Shown here piece by piece: positions 9,174 to 18,100 of a stretch of 64,000 nt of DNA. The stretch covers positions 2,796,501-2,860,500 of the forward strand of contig NZ_CP075175.1 in NCBI RefSeq assembly GCF_021223605.1. The letters run 5' to 3'. Position numbers and translations under genes: made by a program. Each line of letters begins with the position of its first letter. Position 1 is the stretch's first letter. The notes beneath the pieces were generated by a model. It ran no database searches and was not told where the DNA came from. It was given only the letters and a program-made list of their open reading frames with translations. The DNA comes from Paenibacillus sp. 481. GTDB lineage: Bacteria > Bacillota > Bacilli > Paenibacillales > Paenibacillaceae.

Positions 9174-10067
9174 ATGCGTATTACACAATCGATGATGAGC
9201 AGCACGATGATGAAAAACTTGCAGAACAATTTCCACCGTCTGGACAAATATCAGGAGCAGTTGATGACGAATCGTCAGCTAAATAGACCATCTGACAATC
9301 CTGTTGGTGTAGCTAGCGCTCTGCACTATCGTGCGGAAATTAGCTCCACGACACAGTTTGAGGAAAATACTCAGGATGCGGAGTCGTGGCTGAAGTATAC
9401 AGACACAGTAATGAATGAAACAACGCAAATTATGCAAAAACTATCTGAGCTAGCTGTACAAGGCGGAACGGACACGGTTCCGCCAGATGCTCGTAAAAAT
9501 ATTGCGCAAGAAGTATCGCAATTGTATGATCATTTAGTATCACTTGGCAATGCTCAATTCAAAGGGAAACATATTTTCAATGGCCAGCGTATTGAGCAGC
9601 CACCATATCCAGCTGATCCGGCGAACCAAGCTTATGAGCTTGATCAAGGGGTGTTTCAGTATCAAGTTGGAGCAGGGATGTACGTGGATGTAAATACCGT
9701 AGGCGACAAGATTTTCGGGAAGTCCACTGATGCGAACAATATGTTCAAAGTCGTGGATAACTTTAAAAAAGCTCTGGAGTCTAACAATACAGGAGACATT
9801 CAGGCTTCTATTCCTAAACTGCAATCATTTATTGAGACTATTGTTACCGCACAGGCAGAAGTAGGGGCTAAGCAAAATCGCTTGGAGTTTACGACAAGTC
9901 GCTTGGAAGATCTGAACTTGAATTATATTAGTTTGCAATCCAAGACAGAAGATATTAATATGCCCAAAGTCATTACCGAGCTGAAAACAGCTGAGGGTAT
10001 TTATCAAGCTTCGCTGGATACAATTGCGCGTATATCCCGCCCGAGCTTGCTAGATTTCCTTCGTTAA
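9174..10067 (+). CDS. flgL: FlgL hook-filament junction protein 3
   Basis: Second junction protein between hook and flagellin filament. 297 residues, with the flagellin-like N-terminus MRITQSMMSSTMMKNLQNN and the motif RQLNRPSDNPVGVA, and a C-terminal helical region homologous to flagellin. GGGAGG lies 9-10 nt before the ATG. It follows flgK by 93 bp and is followed closely by yviE, as in Bacillus. Confidence 0.96.
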   Translation: MRITQSMMSSTMMKNLQNNFHRLDKYQEQLMTNRQLNRPSDNPVGVASALHYRAEISSTTQFEENTQDAESWLKYTDTVMNETTQIMQKLSELAVQGGTDTVPPDARKNIAQEVSQLYDHLVSLGNAQFKGKHIFNGQRIEQPPYPADPANQAYELDQGVFQYQVGAGMYVDVNTVGDKIFGKSTDANNMFKVVDNFKKALESNNTGDIQASIPKLQSFIETIVTAQAEVGAKQNRLEFTTSRLEDLNLNYISLQSKTEDINMPKVITELKTAEGIYQASLDTIARISRPSLLDFLR

Positions 10068-10078
10068 GGTGATCGCCT

Positions 10079-10651
10079 ATGAACATGCCTCGTATCCAAA
10101 TTCAACAGCAGTTTTCACAAATTGGGTTGCAGAGAGAGCTGGGGAAGCATTCCATAGAACAGCCTCGCGCTGAGCTTAATATGCATCAAGAGCAAGTGAA
10201 AGTTGAACTGAGTAGAACGGACGGGAAGTTGGACATTGACGCACGAAAAGCATGGTCGGCACTGGGGAAAGCAAAGTTTGAAGAAACAACGGATCGTATT
10301 GCGCAACAATCGTTGCAAATATCGATGCAGAACATAGCTTCGCTTGCACAAGAAGGCGATCGAATGATGGCTTTCCATAAAAAAGAGAACGCGTTCGCGG
10401 AAATTGCAAAGCAGCGTATGTTTAAACAGTTTCCTATCGACATAGTAGGAGAGGCAAAGTACGATAATGTAGATGTAACATATACCGCGGGTTCTCTACA
10501 AACGAACTGGAAGTCTGGACGCGTTGAACTAAATGTGCAGACGAAAAAGCCTATTATAGATTACTACCCTGGTAAAGTTAATCCTTACTTGATACGTCAA
10601 AATTTCATTTTTATGTCAGCGACAGGCCAGCAGCTTGACGCGATCGTATAA
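10079..10651 (+). CDS. yviE: YviE-like protein (DUF6470 family)
   Basis: 190 residues of hydrophilic sequence rich in Gln and charged residues. It starts PRIQIQQQFSQIGLQ and ends with a patterned region (VELNVQTKKPIIDYYPGKVNP). The position between flgL and fliW and the N-terminal motif match YviE of Bacillus, whose function is not known. The ATG at 10079 follows AAGGTGAT, which overlaps the flgL stop. A hairpin terminator lies directly downstream, separating it from fliW. Confidence 0.8.
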   Translation: MNMPRIQIQQQFSQIGLQRELGKHSIEQPRAELNMHQEQVKVELSRTDGKLDIDARKAWSALGKAKFEETTDRIAQQSLQISMQNIASLAQEGDRMMAFHKKENAFAEIAKQRMFKQFPIDIVGEAKYDNVDVTYTAGSLQTNWKSGRVELNVQTKKPIIDYYPGKVNPYLIRQNFIFMSATGQQLDAIV

Positions 10652-10665
10652 TTATAATCATTATT

Positions 10666-10704
10666 ATAGCTATAAGGAACTTTGTTCTTATAGCTATTTT
10701 TTTT
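10666..10704 (+). terminator. Terminator or attenuator hairpin directly upstream of fliW
   Basis: ATAGCTATAAGGAAC (10666-10680) pairs with GTTCTTATAGCTAT (10684-10697) across a 3-nt loop, with one bulged G. Seven further T follow, and the fliW ribosome-binding site (GGAGGG) begins at 10706. It has all the features of an intrinsic terminator placed inside the flagellar run. Confidence 0.8.
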
Positions 10705-10718
10705 GGAGGGACAGCATC

Positions 10719-11144
10719 ATGCAAATTCATTCAACACGTCTAGGTCAACTTGATGTAGAAGAAACGGATTTATTTCATTTTGTGAGTGGAATATTAGGTT
10801 TTCAAAACTATAAAAAATATGTGTGGTTGCCTGCAAACAATTCAGATACGCCGTTTGATTTGCTACAATCTGTGGAAGACGAACAATTGACGTTTATCTT
10901 ATCTGAACCATTTACATTTGATAAGGATTACTCCTTTGTTCTAAATGATGACTGGAAGAAAAAGTTATGTATTGAAGCAGAAGAAGATATATCTGTACGT
11001 GTTATTACAACTGTACGCTCTCCAGAGGAGATTACGGCCAATTATAGGGCGCCGTTAGTTTTTAATGTGAAAAAAAGATTAGGGGCTCAAATCATATTAG
11101 ATGGATCTGAATATGATTTGAAGCATCCGATTACCTTGGTTTAG
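10719..11144 (+). CDS. fliW: FliW flagellar assembly factor, CsrA antagonist
   Basis: Binds flagellin or, when flagellin is exported, binds CsrA and stops it repressing hag translation. 141 residues, start at the ATG after TTGGAGGG. Family motifs: FVSGILGFQNYKKYVWLP, then PFDLLQSVEDEQLTFILSEPF and NYRAPLVFNVKKRLGAQIIL. It is followed 10 bp later by csrA, the standard arrangement. Upstream in-frame codons come from the hairpin and are not coding. Confidence 0.95.
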   Translation: MQIHSTRLGQLDVEETDLFHFVSGILGFQNYKKYVWLPANNSDTPFDLLQSVEDEQLTFILSEPFTFDKDYSFVLNDDWKKKLCIEAEEDISVRVITTVRSPEEITANYRAPLVFNVKKRLGAQIILDGSEYDLKHPITLV

Positions 11145-11154
11145 GAGGTGGATT

Positions 11155-11394
11155 ATGCTTGTACTGACTAGAACAAAAGGGCAAAAAATTATGATCGGTG
11201 ATCAGATTGAGTTGACGGTGGTAGAAGTTAATGGAGATCAAGTGAGACTTGGTATTAAAGCACCTAGTGATATTTTAGTTTATCGCGAGGAGATATATAA
11301 GGCTATTCAAAGCCAAAATCAAAGCGCGGCTATCATTGATTTGAATTCCGTAGAGTGGGCTAACTTAGGAATCAAATTACCTGAAAAAAAATAA
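11155..11394 (+). CDS. csrA: CsrA translational regulator
   Basis: Small dimeric RNA-binding protein that blocks flagellin translation by covering the hag ribosome-binding site. 79 residues beginning MLVLTRTKGQKIMIGD, with the RLGIKAP and REEIY segments that shape the RNA-binding surface. AGGAGG precedes the ATG. Its likely target, the hag leader with two GGA sites, starts just downstream. FliW, its protein antagonist, is encoded immediately upstream. Confidence 0.97.
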   Translation: MLVLTRTKGQKIMIGDQIELTVVEVNGDQVRLGIKAPSDILVYREEIYKAIQSQNQSAAIIDLNSVEWANLGIKLPEKK

Positions 11395-11415
11395 TGAATT
11401 TTTTTTCGATAGCTC

Positions 11416-11442
11416 TAAATAAATAAATAATATTGCCGATAA
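11416..11442 (+). promoter_or_regulatory. Sigma-D promoter of hag
   Basis: TAAA (11416-11419), exactly 15 nt, then GCCGATAA (11435-11442): a perfect match to the sigma-D consensus, about 115 bp before the hag start codon. Confidence 0.92.
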
Positions 11443-11510
11443 ATATATTAATGAGTTGATAGATGTGATTTCGACAGTCGTCGAATTGCACAATTACTCA
11501 ATAAGGGTGT

Positions 11511-11553
11511 AGCAAGGATGCGATCACCAACTTTCTAATTCCAAGGAGGAAAT
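11511..11553 (+). promoter_or_regulatory. Two CsrA-binding sites in the hag leader
   Basis: AGCAAGGATGCG (11511-11522) closely fits the CsrA consensus ACARGGAUGU, and CCAAGGAGGAAAT (11541-11553) places a second GGA within the hag ribosome-binding site. This is the two-site layout known from the B. subtilis hag leader. Binding itself is inferred. Confidence 0.7.
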
Positions 11554-11558
11554 ACATT

Positions 11559-12395
11559 ATGCGTATTAATCACAACATCAGTTCTTACAATGCTCACCGT
11601 CAATTGACTATCAACAACGGTCAACAAAGCAAATCTTTGGAGAAATTGTCTTCCGGTTACCGTATTAACCGTGCAGCTGACGATGCAGCTGGCTTGGCAA
11701 TCTCCGAAAAAATGCGTAACCAAATCCGTGGTTTGGAGCAAGCTTCCAAGAACGCATTGGACGGTATCTCCATGATTCAAACAGCTGAGGGTGCATTGAA
11801 CGAAACACACGCTATGCTTCAACGTATGGCTGAGTTGTATGTTCAAGGTGCGAACGAAGTTTTGACAACGACAGATGCTGCTAAGATCGACACTGAAGTA
11901 AAAGCATTGTCCAATCAAATTGATGCAATTGCAAATCAAACGCAATTCAACACTAAGAAATTGCTTGATGGTTCGAACACATCGGTAATCTTCCAAGTGG
12001 GTGCAAACAAAGATGAGACAATCACATTGAATCTTGAGAACATGAAGGCTGCTACACTTGTAGTTGATGACGCTGCTTTGACTGATCTTAAAGATGCAAC
12101 TACAGACTTGAATGCTAAAGCTAAAGCAAACTTGGAATTGGTACAAACGGCTATTAACACCGTTTCTAACACACGTTCCAACTTGGGTGCTGTACAAAAC
12201 CGTCTTGAGCATACAATTAACAACTTGGGTACAACTGCAGAGAACTTGCAAGCTGCTGAGTCCCGCGTTCGTGACGTTGATATGGCTAAAGAAATGTCTA
12301 AGTTCACGAAGAATAACATTCTTCAGCAAGCTGCGACTGCGATGTTGGCACAAGCAAATCAACAGCCACAAGGCGTACTGCAATTGCTCCGTTAA
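11559..12395 (+). CDS. hag: Flagellin
   Basis: Major filament subunit. 278 residues: conserved D0/D1 N-terminal helices (MRINHNISSYNAHRQL, SSGYRINRAADDAAGLAIS), a short variable centre, and the C-terminal D0/D1 (RVRDVDMAKEMSKFTKNNILQQAATAMLAQANQ). The centre is small, as in other short Bacillales flagellins. It has an A/T-rich, highly expressed codon pattern, a consensus sigma-D promoter, CsrA sites over its leader, and a strong terminator. FliB and the glycosyltransferases downstream may modify it. No signal peptide, as expected for type III export. Confidence 0.98.
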   Translation: MRINHNISSYNAHRQLTINNGQQSKSLEKLSSGYRINRAADDAAGLAISEKMRNQIRGLEQASKNALDGISMIQTAEGALNETHAMLQRMAELYVQGANEVLTTTDAAKIDTEVKALSNQIDAIANQTQFNTKKLLDGSNTSVIFQVGANKDETITLNLENMKAATLVVDDAALTDLKDATTDLNAKAKANLELVQTAINTVSNTRSNLGAVQNRLEHTINNLGTTAENLQAAESRVRDVDMAKEMSKFTKNNILQQAATAMLAQANQQPQGVLQLLR

Positions 12396-12406
12396 TGAGC
12401 TGGAGA

Positions 12407-12436
12407 AGCCGGCCGGGAATCCGGTCGGCTTTTTTA
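12407..12436 (+). terminator. Intrinsic terminator of hag
   Basis: AGCCGGCCGG (12407-12416), loop GAAT, CCGGTCGGCT (12421-12430), then a T run. The stem is GC-rich with one G-T pair, typical of a highly expressed gene. Confidence 0.93.
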
Positions 12437-12488
12437 TAGTTTTATATAAGTCAGTGAAACATACTAATTGGAAGTGGAGAACGGTTAT

Positions 12489-12824
12489 ATGAAGGTGGAT
12501 TCAGTTTCACTATCCTTGCCCGTTAAGTCTTTGAAGTCTCAGAGTCTTCAGCACACTCCTCTAGCGAAATTAGAACAACAAACAGAGGGGCATGAACGGA
12601 AGAAGATCAATACGCAGGAGCTTATTGATAAATTTAATTCTGCCTTGCGTGATAATAAGACGCATATTAAAGTTCAAATGCACGAACAAACAAACACCAT
12701 TATGGTTAGAGTTATTGCGGATAATACGAATGAGGTTATTCGGGAAATTCCGAGTGAAAAAATGCTCGATTTTATGTATGAAATGTGCATAAGAGCAGGA
12801 ATATTTATCGATGAGAAATGGTAG
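12489..12824 (+). CDS. flaG: FlaG family flagellar protein
   Basis: 111 residues. The C-terminal half carries the FlaG signature (VQMHEQTNTIMVRVIADNTNEVIREIPSEKML). FlaG influences filament length in some bacteria; here the role is inferred from family and place. The ATG at 12489 has GGAGA about 9 nt upstream; a TTG at 12468 lacks support. It stands between hag and fliD, as in Bacillus. Confidence 0.93.
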   Translation: MKVDSVSLSLPVKSLKSQSLQHTPLAKLEQQTEGHERKKINTQELIDKFNSALRDNKTHIKVQMHEQTNTIMVRVIADNTNEVIREIPSEKMLDFMYEMCIRAGIFIDEKW

Positions 12825-12839
12825 CGAGGAGGGAAATAC

Positions 12840-14354
12840 ATGTCGGGTTCAGTTGGGCACATTCGTTTTACAGGAATGGCATCTAATATGGATATTGACA
12901 AGTTAGTTTCGGACTTGATGAAAGGCGAGAGACTGCAGCTTAACAAATTAAATCGTAATAAACAATCTGCAATTTGGAAGCGTGAAGCTTATCAAAGTGT
13001 CAACTCAAATCTTTTGGCTTTTCGGAATTCTGTAAATTCGCTTCGTTTTGAAGGCGATTTTGCCTCGAAAAAATCAACTTCGTCTGCACCTAACGTTGCA
13101 GATGTTGTTTCTACTTCAGGCTCAACAACTAATTCAACATACGCATTAAATGTTAAGACACTGGCTAGATCAGCGTCAATTATTGGCGGGCAGGTATCTA
13201 CTGCAGTTGATACGCCCGTTACTGAAGGCGGAACGATTACCGTTGAAGGAACAAAGGGCTCATCCCAAATCACTATTCAGCAAGGGACTTCAACCATAGA
13301 CAGTATTGTAAAAAATATTAATATGGAGTCTGGCAAGACAGGTGTTGCTGCTAATTTTGATAAAAGCTCAGGTCGTATTTTTCTTTCATCTACCGATACA
13401 GGGCTTGCTTCCAAAGTGAAAATAACAGACGCAGGGGACACATTTAAAAATATTTTTAATATACCTGCAGCATCTACATTGGAAGCTAAAGGAGCTAACT
13501 CTGTATATACTGTTAATGGCTCAGAAGATATTAGTAGTTCTACAAACAATGTCGATATGAACGGGATTAAAATTAATCTTCGTTCCGTTGGAACGACCTC
13601 CATCGGAACGATAACAGATACAAACAACGTAATGGACAAAATCAAAGATTTCGTTAAGAAATATAACGAATTGGTTGATACGTTCAGTACATCTTACAAG
13701 CAGAAGCGAAATAAAGAATACAAGCCGCTATTAGATGAAGAAAAAAGCTCAATGAATGAAAAACAAACAGAGATGTGGGAGAAGAAAGCTAAAGAAGGTA
13801 TTCTTTATAACGATCCGATTCTCTCCAGTACATTGAATAGCTTTCGTAATGCGCTCAAGCTACCTGTAAATGGGGCGTCCGATACAATGAATATGCTTTC
13901 TGATATCGGGATTACCGTTGAGTCCGACTACAAGCAAAACGGAAAGCTCAAAATAAACGAGAAAAAGTTACAAGAGGCACTTGATAACCGTCCTGATGAT
14001 GTTAAAGCATTGTTTATTAAAACACCGACTACAGCTGCAGATATCCCGGCTACTCCGGGGAATGTTAAAAAGAGACGTGAAGAATCGGGGATATCTGAGC
14101 GTCTTTATGCCGAGCTTGACATTCAAATGAAGCGCTTGACTAGAACGATGGGTTCAGGAACTTCGCTTGAAGCTCTTGACGATAGTGTTATTGGTCGTGA
14201 ACTGAATACGATCAAGAAGGCGCAAGATAAATGGAAAGTAAGGTTACAAGATATTGAAGCCCGGTACTATAAGAGATTTAATGCTATGGAAAAGGCTATG
14301 CAAAAGTTAAATAGCCAAGGTAGCTGGTTAAATCAACAGCTTGGAAAGATGTAA
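12840..14354 (+). CDS. fliD: FliD filament cap protein
   Basis: Hook-associated protein 2, forming the cap under which flagellin polymerises. 504 residues. The FliD_N motif (RFTGMASNMDIDKLVSDLMKGER) and the C-terminal helical region with LNSFRNALKLPV, then GISERLYAELD and the terminal amphipathic helix are present. GAGGAGGG precedes the ATG. Two stretches (about residues 280-330 and 390-420) are highly charged and may be strain-variable. Confidence 0.96.
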   Translation: MSGSVGHIRFTGMASNMDIDKLVSDLMKGERLQLNKLNRNKQSAIWKREAYQSVNSNLLAFRNSVNSLRFEGDFASKKSTSSAPNVADVVSTSGSTTNSTYALNVKTLARSASIIGGQVSTAVDTPVTEGGTITVEGTKGSSQITIQQGTSTIDSIVKNINMESGKTGVAANFDKSSGRIFLSSTDTGLASKVKITDAGDTFKNIFNIPAASTLEAKGANSVYTVNGSEDISSSTNNVDMNGIKINLRSVGTTSIGTITDTNNVMDKIKDFVKKYNELVDTFSTSYKQKRNKEYKPLLDEEKSSMNEKQTEMWEKKAKEGILYNDPILSSTLNSFRNALKLPVNGASDTMNMLSDIGITVESDYKQNGKLKINEKKLQEALDNRPDDVKALFIKTPTTAADIPATPGNVKKRREESGISERLYAELDIQMKRLTRTMGSGTSLEALDDSVIGRELNTIKKAQDKWKVRLQDIEARYYKRFNAMEKAMQKLNSQGSWLNQQLGKM

Positions 14355-14383
14355 AAAAGATTGACTGATGGAGAGGATAAAAA

Positions 14384-14764
14384 ATGCAAAACGCGAAACA
14401 GATGCAATATTTGAAAGTTCAAGTTGAAACAGCAAGTCCCGGAGAATTGACATTGCTGTTATATCAGGAGATAGTCAAATCATTGCTTCGAGCGAAGCAG
14501 CATTATTCTCAACATCAGTTCGAGGAAATGAATCATATGATTCATAAGGTCCGAAGTATTTATAGTGAGCTAATTGTGACACTAAATATGGACTATCCCA
14601 TATCTAAGGATCTTTTCCAGTTATACATGTTTTACCAGCAGCAATTAGCACATTTCATCGTTAAGCGCGATGAACTAGTGCTAGAGGATGCGATAGAATT
14701 CTCCAAAGGTATGGTAGAAACATGGAAGTTAGCTTTACAACAACTTAAAAAGGTCGAGATTTAG
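14384..14764 (+). CDS. fliS: FliS flagellin export chaperone
   Basis: Binds the C-terminus of unexported flagellin and keeps it unfolded. 126 residues, all-helical; ETASPGELTLLLYQEIVKSL is the FliS signature, followed by the region NHMIHKVRSIYSELIVTLNMDY. GAGAGGAT lies upstream of the ATG. It is followed 2 bp later by a fliT-like gene. Confidence 0.95.
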   Translation: MQNAKQMQYLKVQVETASPGELTLLLYQEIVKSLLRAKQHYSQHQFEEMNHMIHKVRSIYSELIVTLNMDYPISKDLFQLYMFYQQQLAHFIVKRDELVLEDAIEFSKGMVETWKLALQQLKKVEI

Positions 14765-14766
14765 CT

Positions 14767-15108
14767 ATGTTTGAGAGAGGGATTTCTCAAAGGCTAAGTT
14801 GGATTAAAGAGCTTGAGAATATATACCAATATATTCTTCAAGCTCCTTCGTTTGACCTTTATGAGGAGCACGCTGCTACTATCGACGATCTCTATGAAAA
14901 ACTATCTTGTGAAGAGTTAACTGAAATGGAGAGAGCTAAGCTAGTTTCTCTTTATAACATGCATCAACAAATTGTAGATGTTATTTCTAAAGAATTAGCG
15001 GAGTTGAAACAAGAGCAGCAGATGTTTGAGCGAAAAAAAAATGCATCAACTAAATATAATCAATCTCCATATTCAAGTGATGCATATTTTTTAGATAAAA
15101 AAAGATAA
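14767..15108 (+). CDS. fliT: FliT-like flagellar chaperone
   Basis: 113 residues, predicted helical, with coiled-coil-like segments (LVSLYNMHQQIVDVISKELAELKQEQQ). Sequence similarity alone is weak. The call rests on length, all-helical character and its place right after fliS, which is where fliT lies in Bacillus. FliT would chaperone FliD. It could also be an unrelated small helical protein. Confidence 0.75.
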   Translation: MFERGISQRLSWIKELENIYQYILQAPSFDLYEEHAATIDDLYEKLSCEELTEMERAKLVSLYNMHQQIVDVISKELAELKQEQQMFERKKNASTKYNQSPYSSDAYFLDKKR

Positions 15109-15123
15109 ACAGGAGGGTCTAGT

Positions 15124-18100
15124 ATGAACAAGCTTTTTCCGAAGCTACTTAACGTATTTTTGGTCTTACTTCTTGTGACAGGTAACTTCTCAGGAATAGC
15201 GATGGCCAACGTAACACCTGAACAAAATCAAATTGTTCAAGTAACTAAAGAAGTAAACCCAACCGATATTCTTGAAGGTGGGGATGCAGAAGTTACTGTA
15301 AAAGTGAAGGGTAGTAGTCCTGTAAATTTTGTTATGCCCAATGATATCATTCTCATCATTGACCGTTCTGGAAGTATGCATCCCAGAAACAATGCTGGTG
15401 AGGATAAGATGGGTAATGCTAAATTATCAGCCCAAGGTTTTGTTGATTTAGTTGATTTCACTAAGCACAGAATTGGTGTTGTTGATTTTAGTACTACAAT
15501 TAGTGAACTTGAAATGTCCACAGATAAAAATAATATCAAAAATTACATTGGCAATATTCAAGCCGATGGAGGAACAGCAACAGGCGATGCGATTGCTAAA
15601 TCACGTGAAATCTTAAAAAATCATCGTCCAGATGCTCAGCCCGTAATTGTACTTATGACGGATGGTAAGGCAACCCACATAAATGGAAGAAATGATACTA
15701 ATGCTGCTAGTAAGTTTGCTCTTGAACAAGCAAACGCTGCAAAAGCGGAAGGTATCGTATTTTACACCATTGCCTTGTTAGATAAAGGAGATACTGACCC
15801 AACTGGAAGTCCGCAAAACTTGTTGTTGAAAGAAATGGCAACGACAGCGCGTCATCATCACTTTGTCCTTGGTTCAGTAGGTCTTAAAGAAATATATGCA
15901 GCTATCGTAAAAGAGATTGGTTTGGCAAGTGCATATGATGTTACAGTGCAAGACTTTGTAGCACCTGGTTTTGAAATTGTCCCAGGATCGTATGAGAATA
16001 ATATTCCAAGACCTGTGGTGAATGGAAATCAAATAACGTGGAAGTTTAATGAGCTAAAAGAAGAGCTTTTAACTTTTACATACAAAATTCGTCACAAAAA
16101 AGGAACTCCGGTAGGAAAATTGCCTGTAGGCGATAAAGATATCGATGTTGCCTATACAGATTATTTAAAGCAAAAGCACCAAAAAACAGTTGCACAGCCT
16201 TCTGTAACTGTAGGCTACCCTGCGCCTATTATTTCATTGCTTGAAAAGGATAACGGATTAATAGAGGGTGGAGAAAAAGTTATCATCACGGGTGAAAACT
16301 TCCGACCAAACCCTAAAGTTATGTTTGGAACAACTCCTGCACTTCAAGTGGAGTATACAAATTCATCTAAACTAGTAGTAACAGCGCCTCCTGGAGTTCA
16401 AGGAAACGTTGATTTGACAGTTACTAATGATGATAATCAATCAGCAAAAGCAGTATATCGTTATTATGCTCAACCGGAGATTACTTCTGTAACTCCTAAC
16501 GAAGGTCCGGTTCAAGGTAATAATGATGTGACCATTAACGGTAAACATTTTATGCAAAATGTTAAAGTGCAATTTGAAAATAAGCCAGCTACTGTCATTT
16601 CTGTTACGGACACAATGATCAAGGTAAAAGTTCCAACAGGTGACAAAAACGGCACAGTAAGTGTATCTATCGAGAATGTAGATGGTACTAAAGCAGTATT
16701 GAATAATGCTTACAGCTATGTAGAAGGTCCTGCTATTACAACTATCACTCCAAATGTAGGTACAAAACTGGGTGGAGAAACAATAACAGTGACTGGTACT
16801 AATTTTAAAGATGGTACTGTGGTTAAGTTTAAAGAGCAAGCTTTGCAGACACAGTATGTTTCACCAACTGAGGTGAAAGCTGTTACTCCTGCCTGGGCTA
16901 AAGCAGAAGCAGTTGATGTAACAGTTGCTAATCCAGACGGGCAATTCAGTGTATTAAGTGGAGGATTTACATATGAAAATCCGACTCCAATTCTGACATC
17001 AGTGTCTCCTAATCAAGCACGAACTAACGAAAGTGTGTTTGTAACAGTAAAAGGAGAGCACTTCCTTTCTGGTGCTGTAGTAAAGTTTAAGGACAAAGAA
17101 GTTGTTACAAGTCTTATTGATTCAAATACTTTACGCGTGACATCGCCAACATGGACTATTGAAGAAACAGTTGATTTTACAGTAGTTAATCCAGATGGTA
17201 AGCAAGTAACGCTGACAAAAGGTTTTTCTTTTGTTTTGCCTGAACAATTTAAAGCAACGGCAATTACTCCAGCTAGTGGCTCATTAACTGGTGGTGAAGT
17301 AGTTACGATTACAGGGGAGAAGTTCCCTAGCAATATCTCTGTCTATTTCAATGACAAAAAGTTGCAGCTTCGAAATGTAGCAGATACTAAAATTATGTTA
17401 TCTACACCAACTTGGCCTACACCAGGAAAAGTTGATGTGAAGTTAGTAGATGGCTATGGACGTGAAGTGGTTCTCGCTCAAGCGTACGAATACTTAGCAC
17501 CTCCTAAACCGGCTGCACCTACACTAACAAGCGTTACACCGAACACATCGTTAATAGCGGGTGGTGTACTTGTTACAGTGAAAGGTGAGAACTTCCAAGA
17601 CAAGGCTGAGTTGTGGCTGAACGCTAAAAAGGTAGATGCAGTATCATTTATTGATAAGACTCAATTAAGATTTAGAACACCAGCATGGAATAAAGAAGAA
17701 GTTGTAGACATTAAAGTAGTTAATCCAGATGGACAAGAAGCTATATTGTCCAAAGCGTTAACGTATGCTCTGCCTGAACAATTTAAAGCAACGGCTATTA
17801 CTCCGGCTAGTGGCTCATTAACTGGTGGTGAAGTAGTTACGATTACAGGGGAGAAGTTCCCTAGCGATATCTCTGTCTATTTCAATGACAAAAAGTTGCT
17901 GCTTAGAAGTATAGCAGATACTCGAATTACGTTTTCTGCACCAGCTTGGGCAACAGCTGGTAAGGTAGATGTGAAGTTGGTAGATGGTCACGGGCGTGAA
18001 GGGGTTCTTGCTCAAGCGTACGAATACTTAGCACCTCCTAAGCTAGCTGCACCTACACTAACTAGCATTACACCAAACACATCGTTAGTAGCAGGTGGTG

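Noticed and set aside
11535-12383. 282-residue open frame antisense to flagellin
   Set aside because: It mirrors the hag coding frame, has no ribosome-binding site and a Cys/Ser-rich composition typical of a shadow frame.
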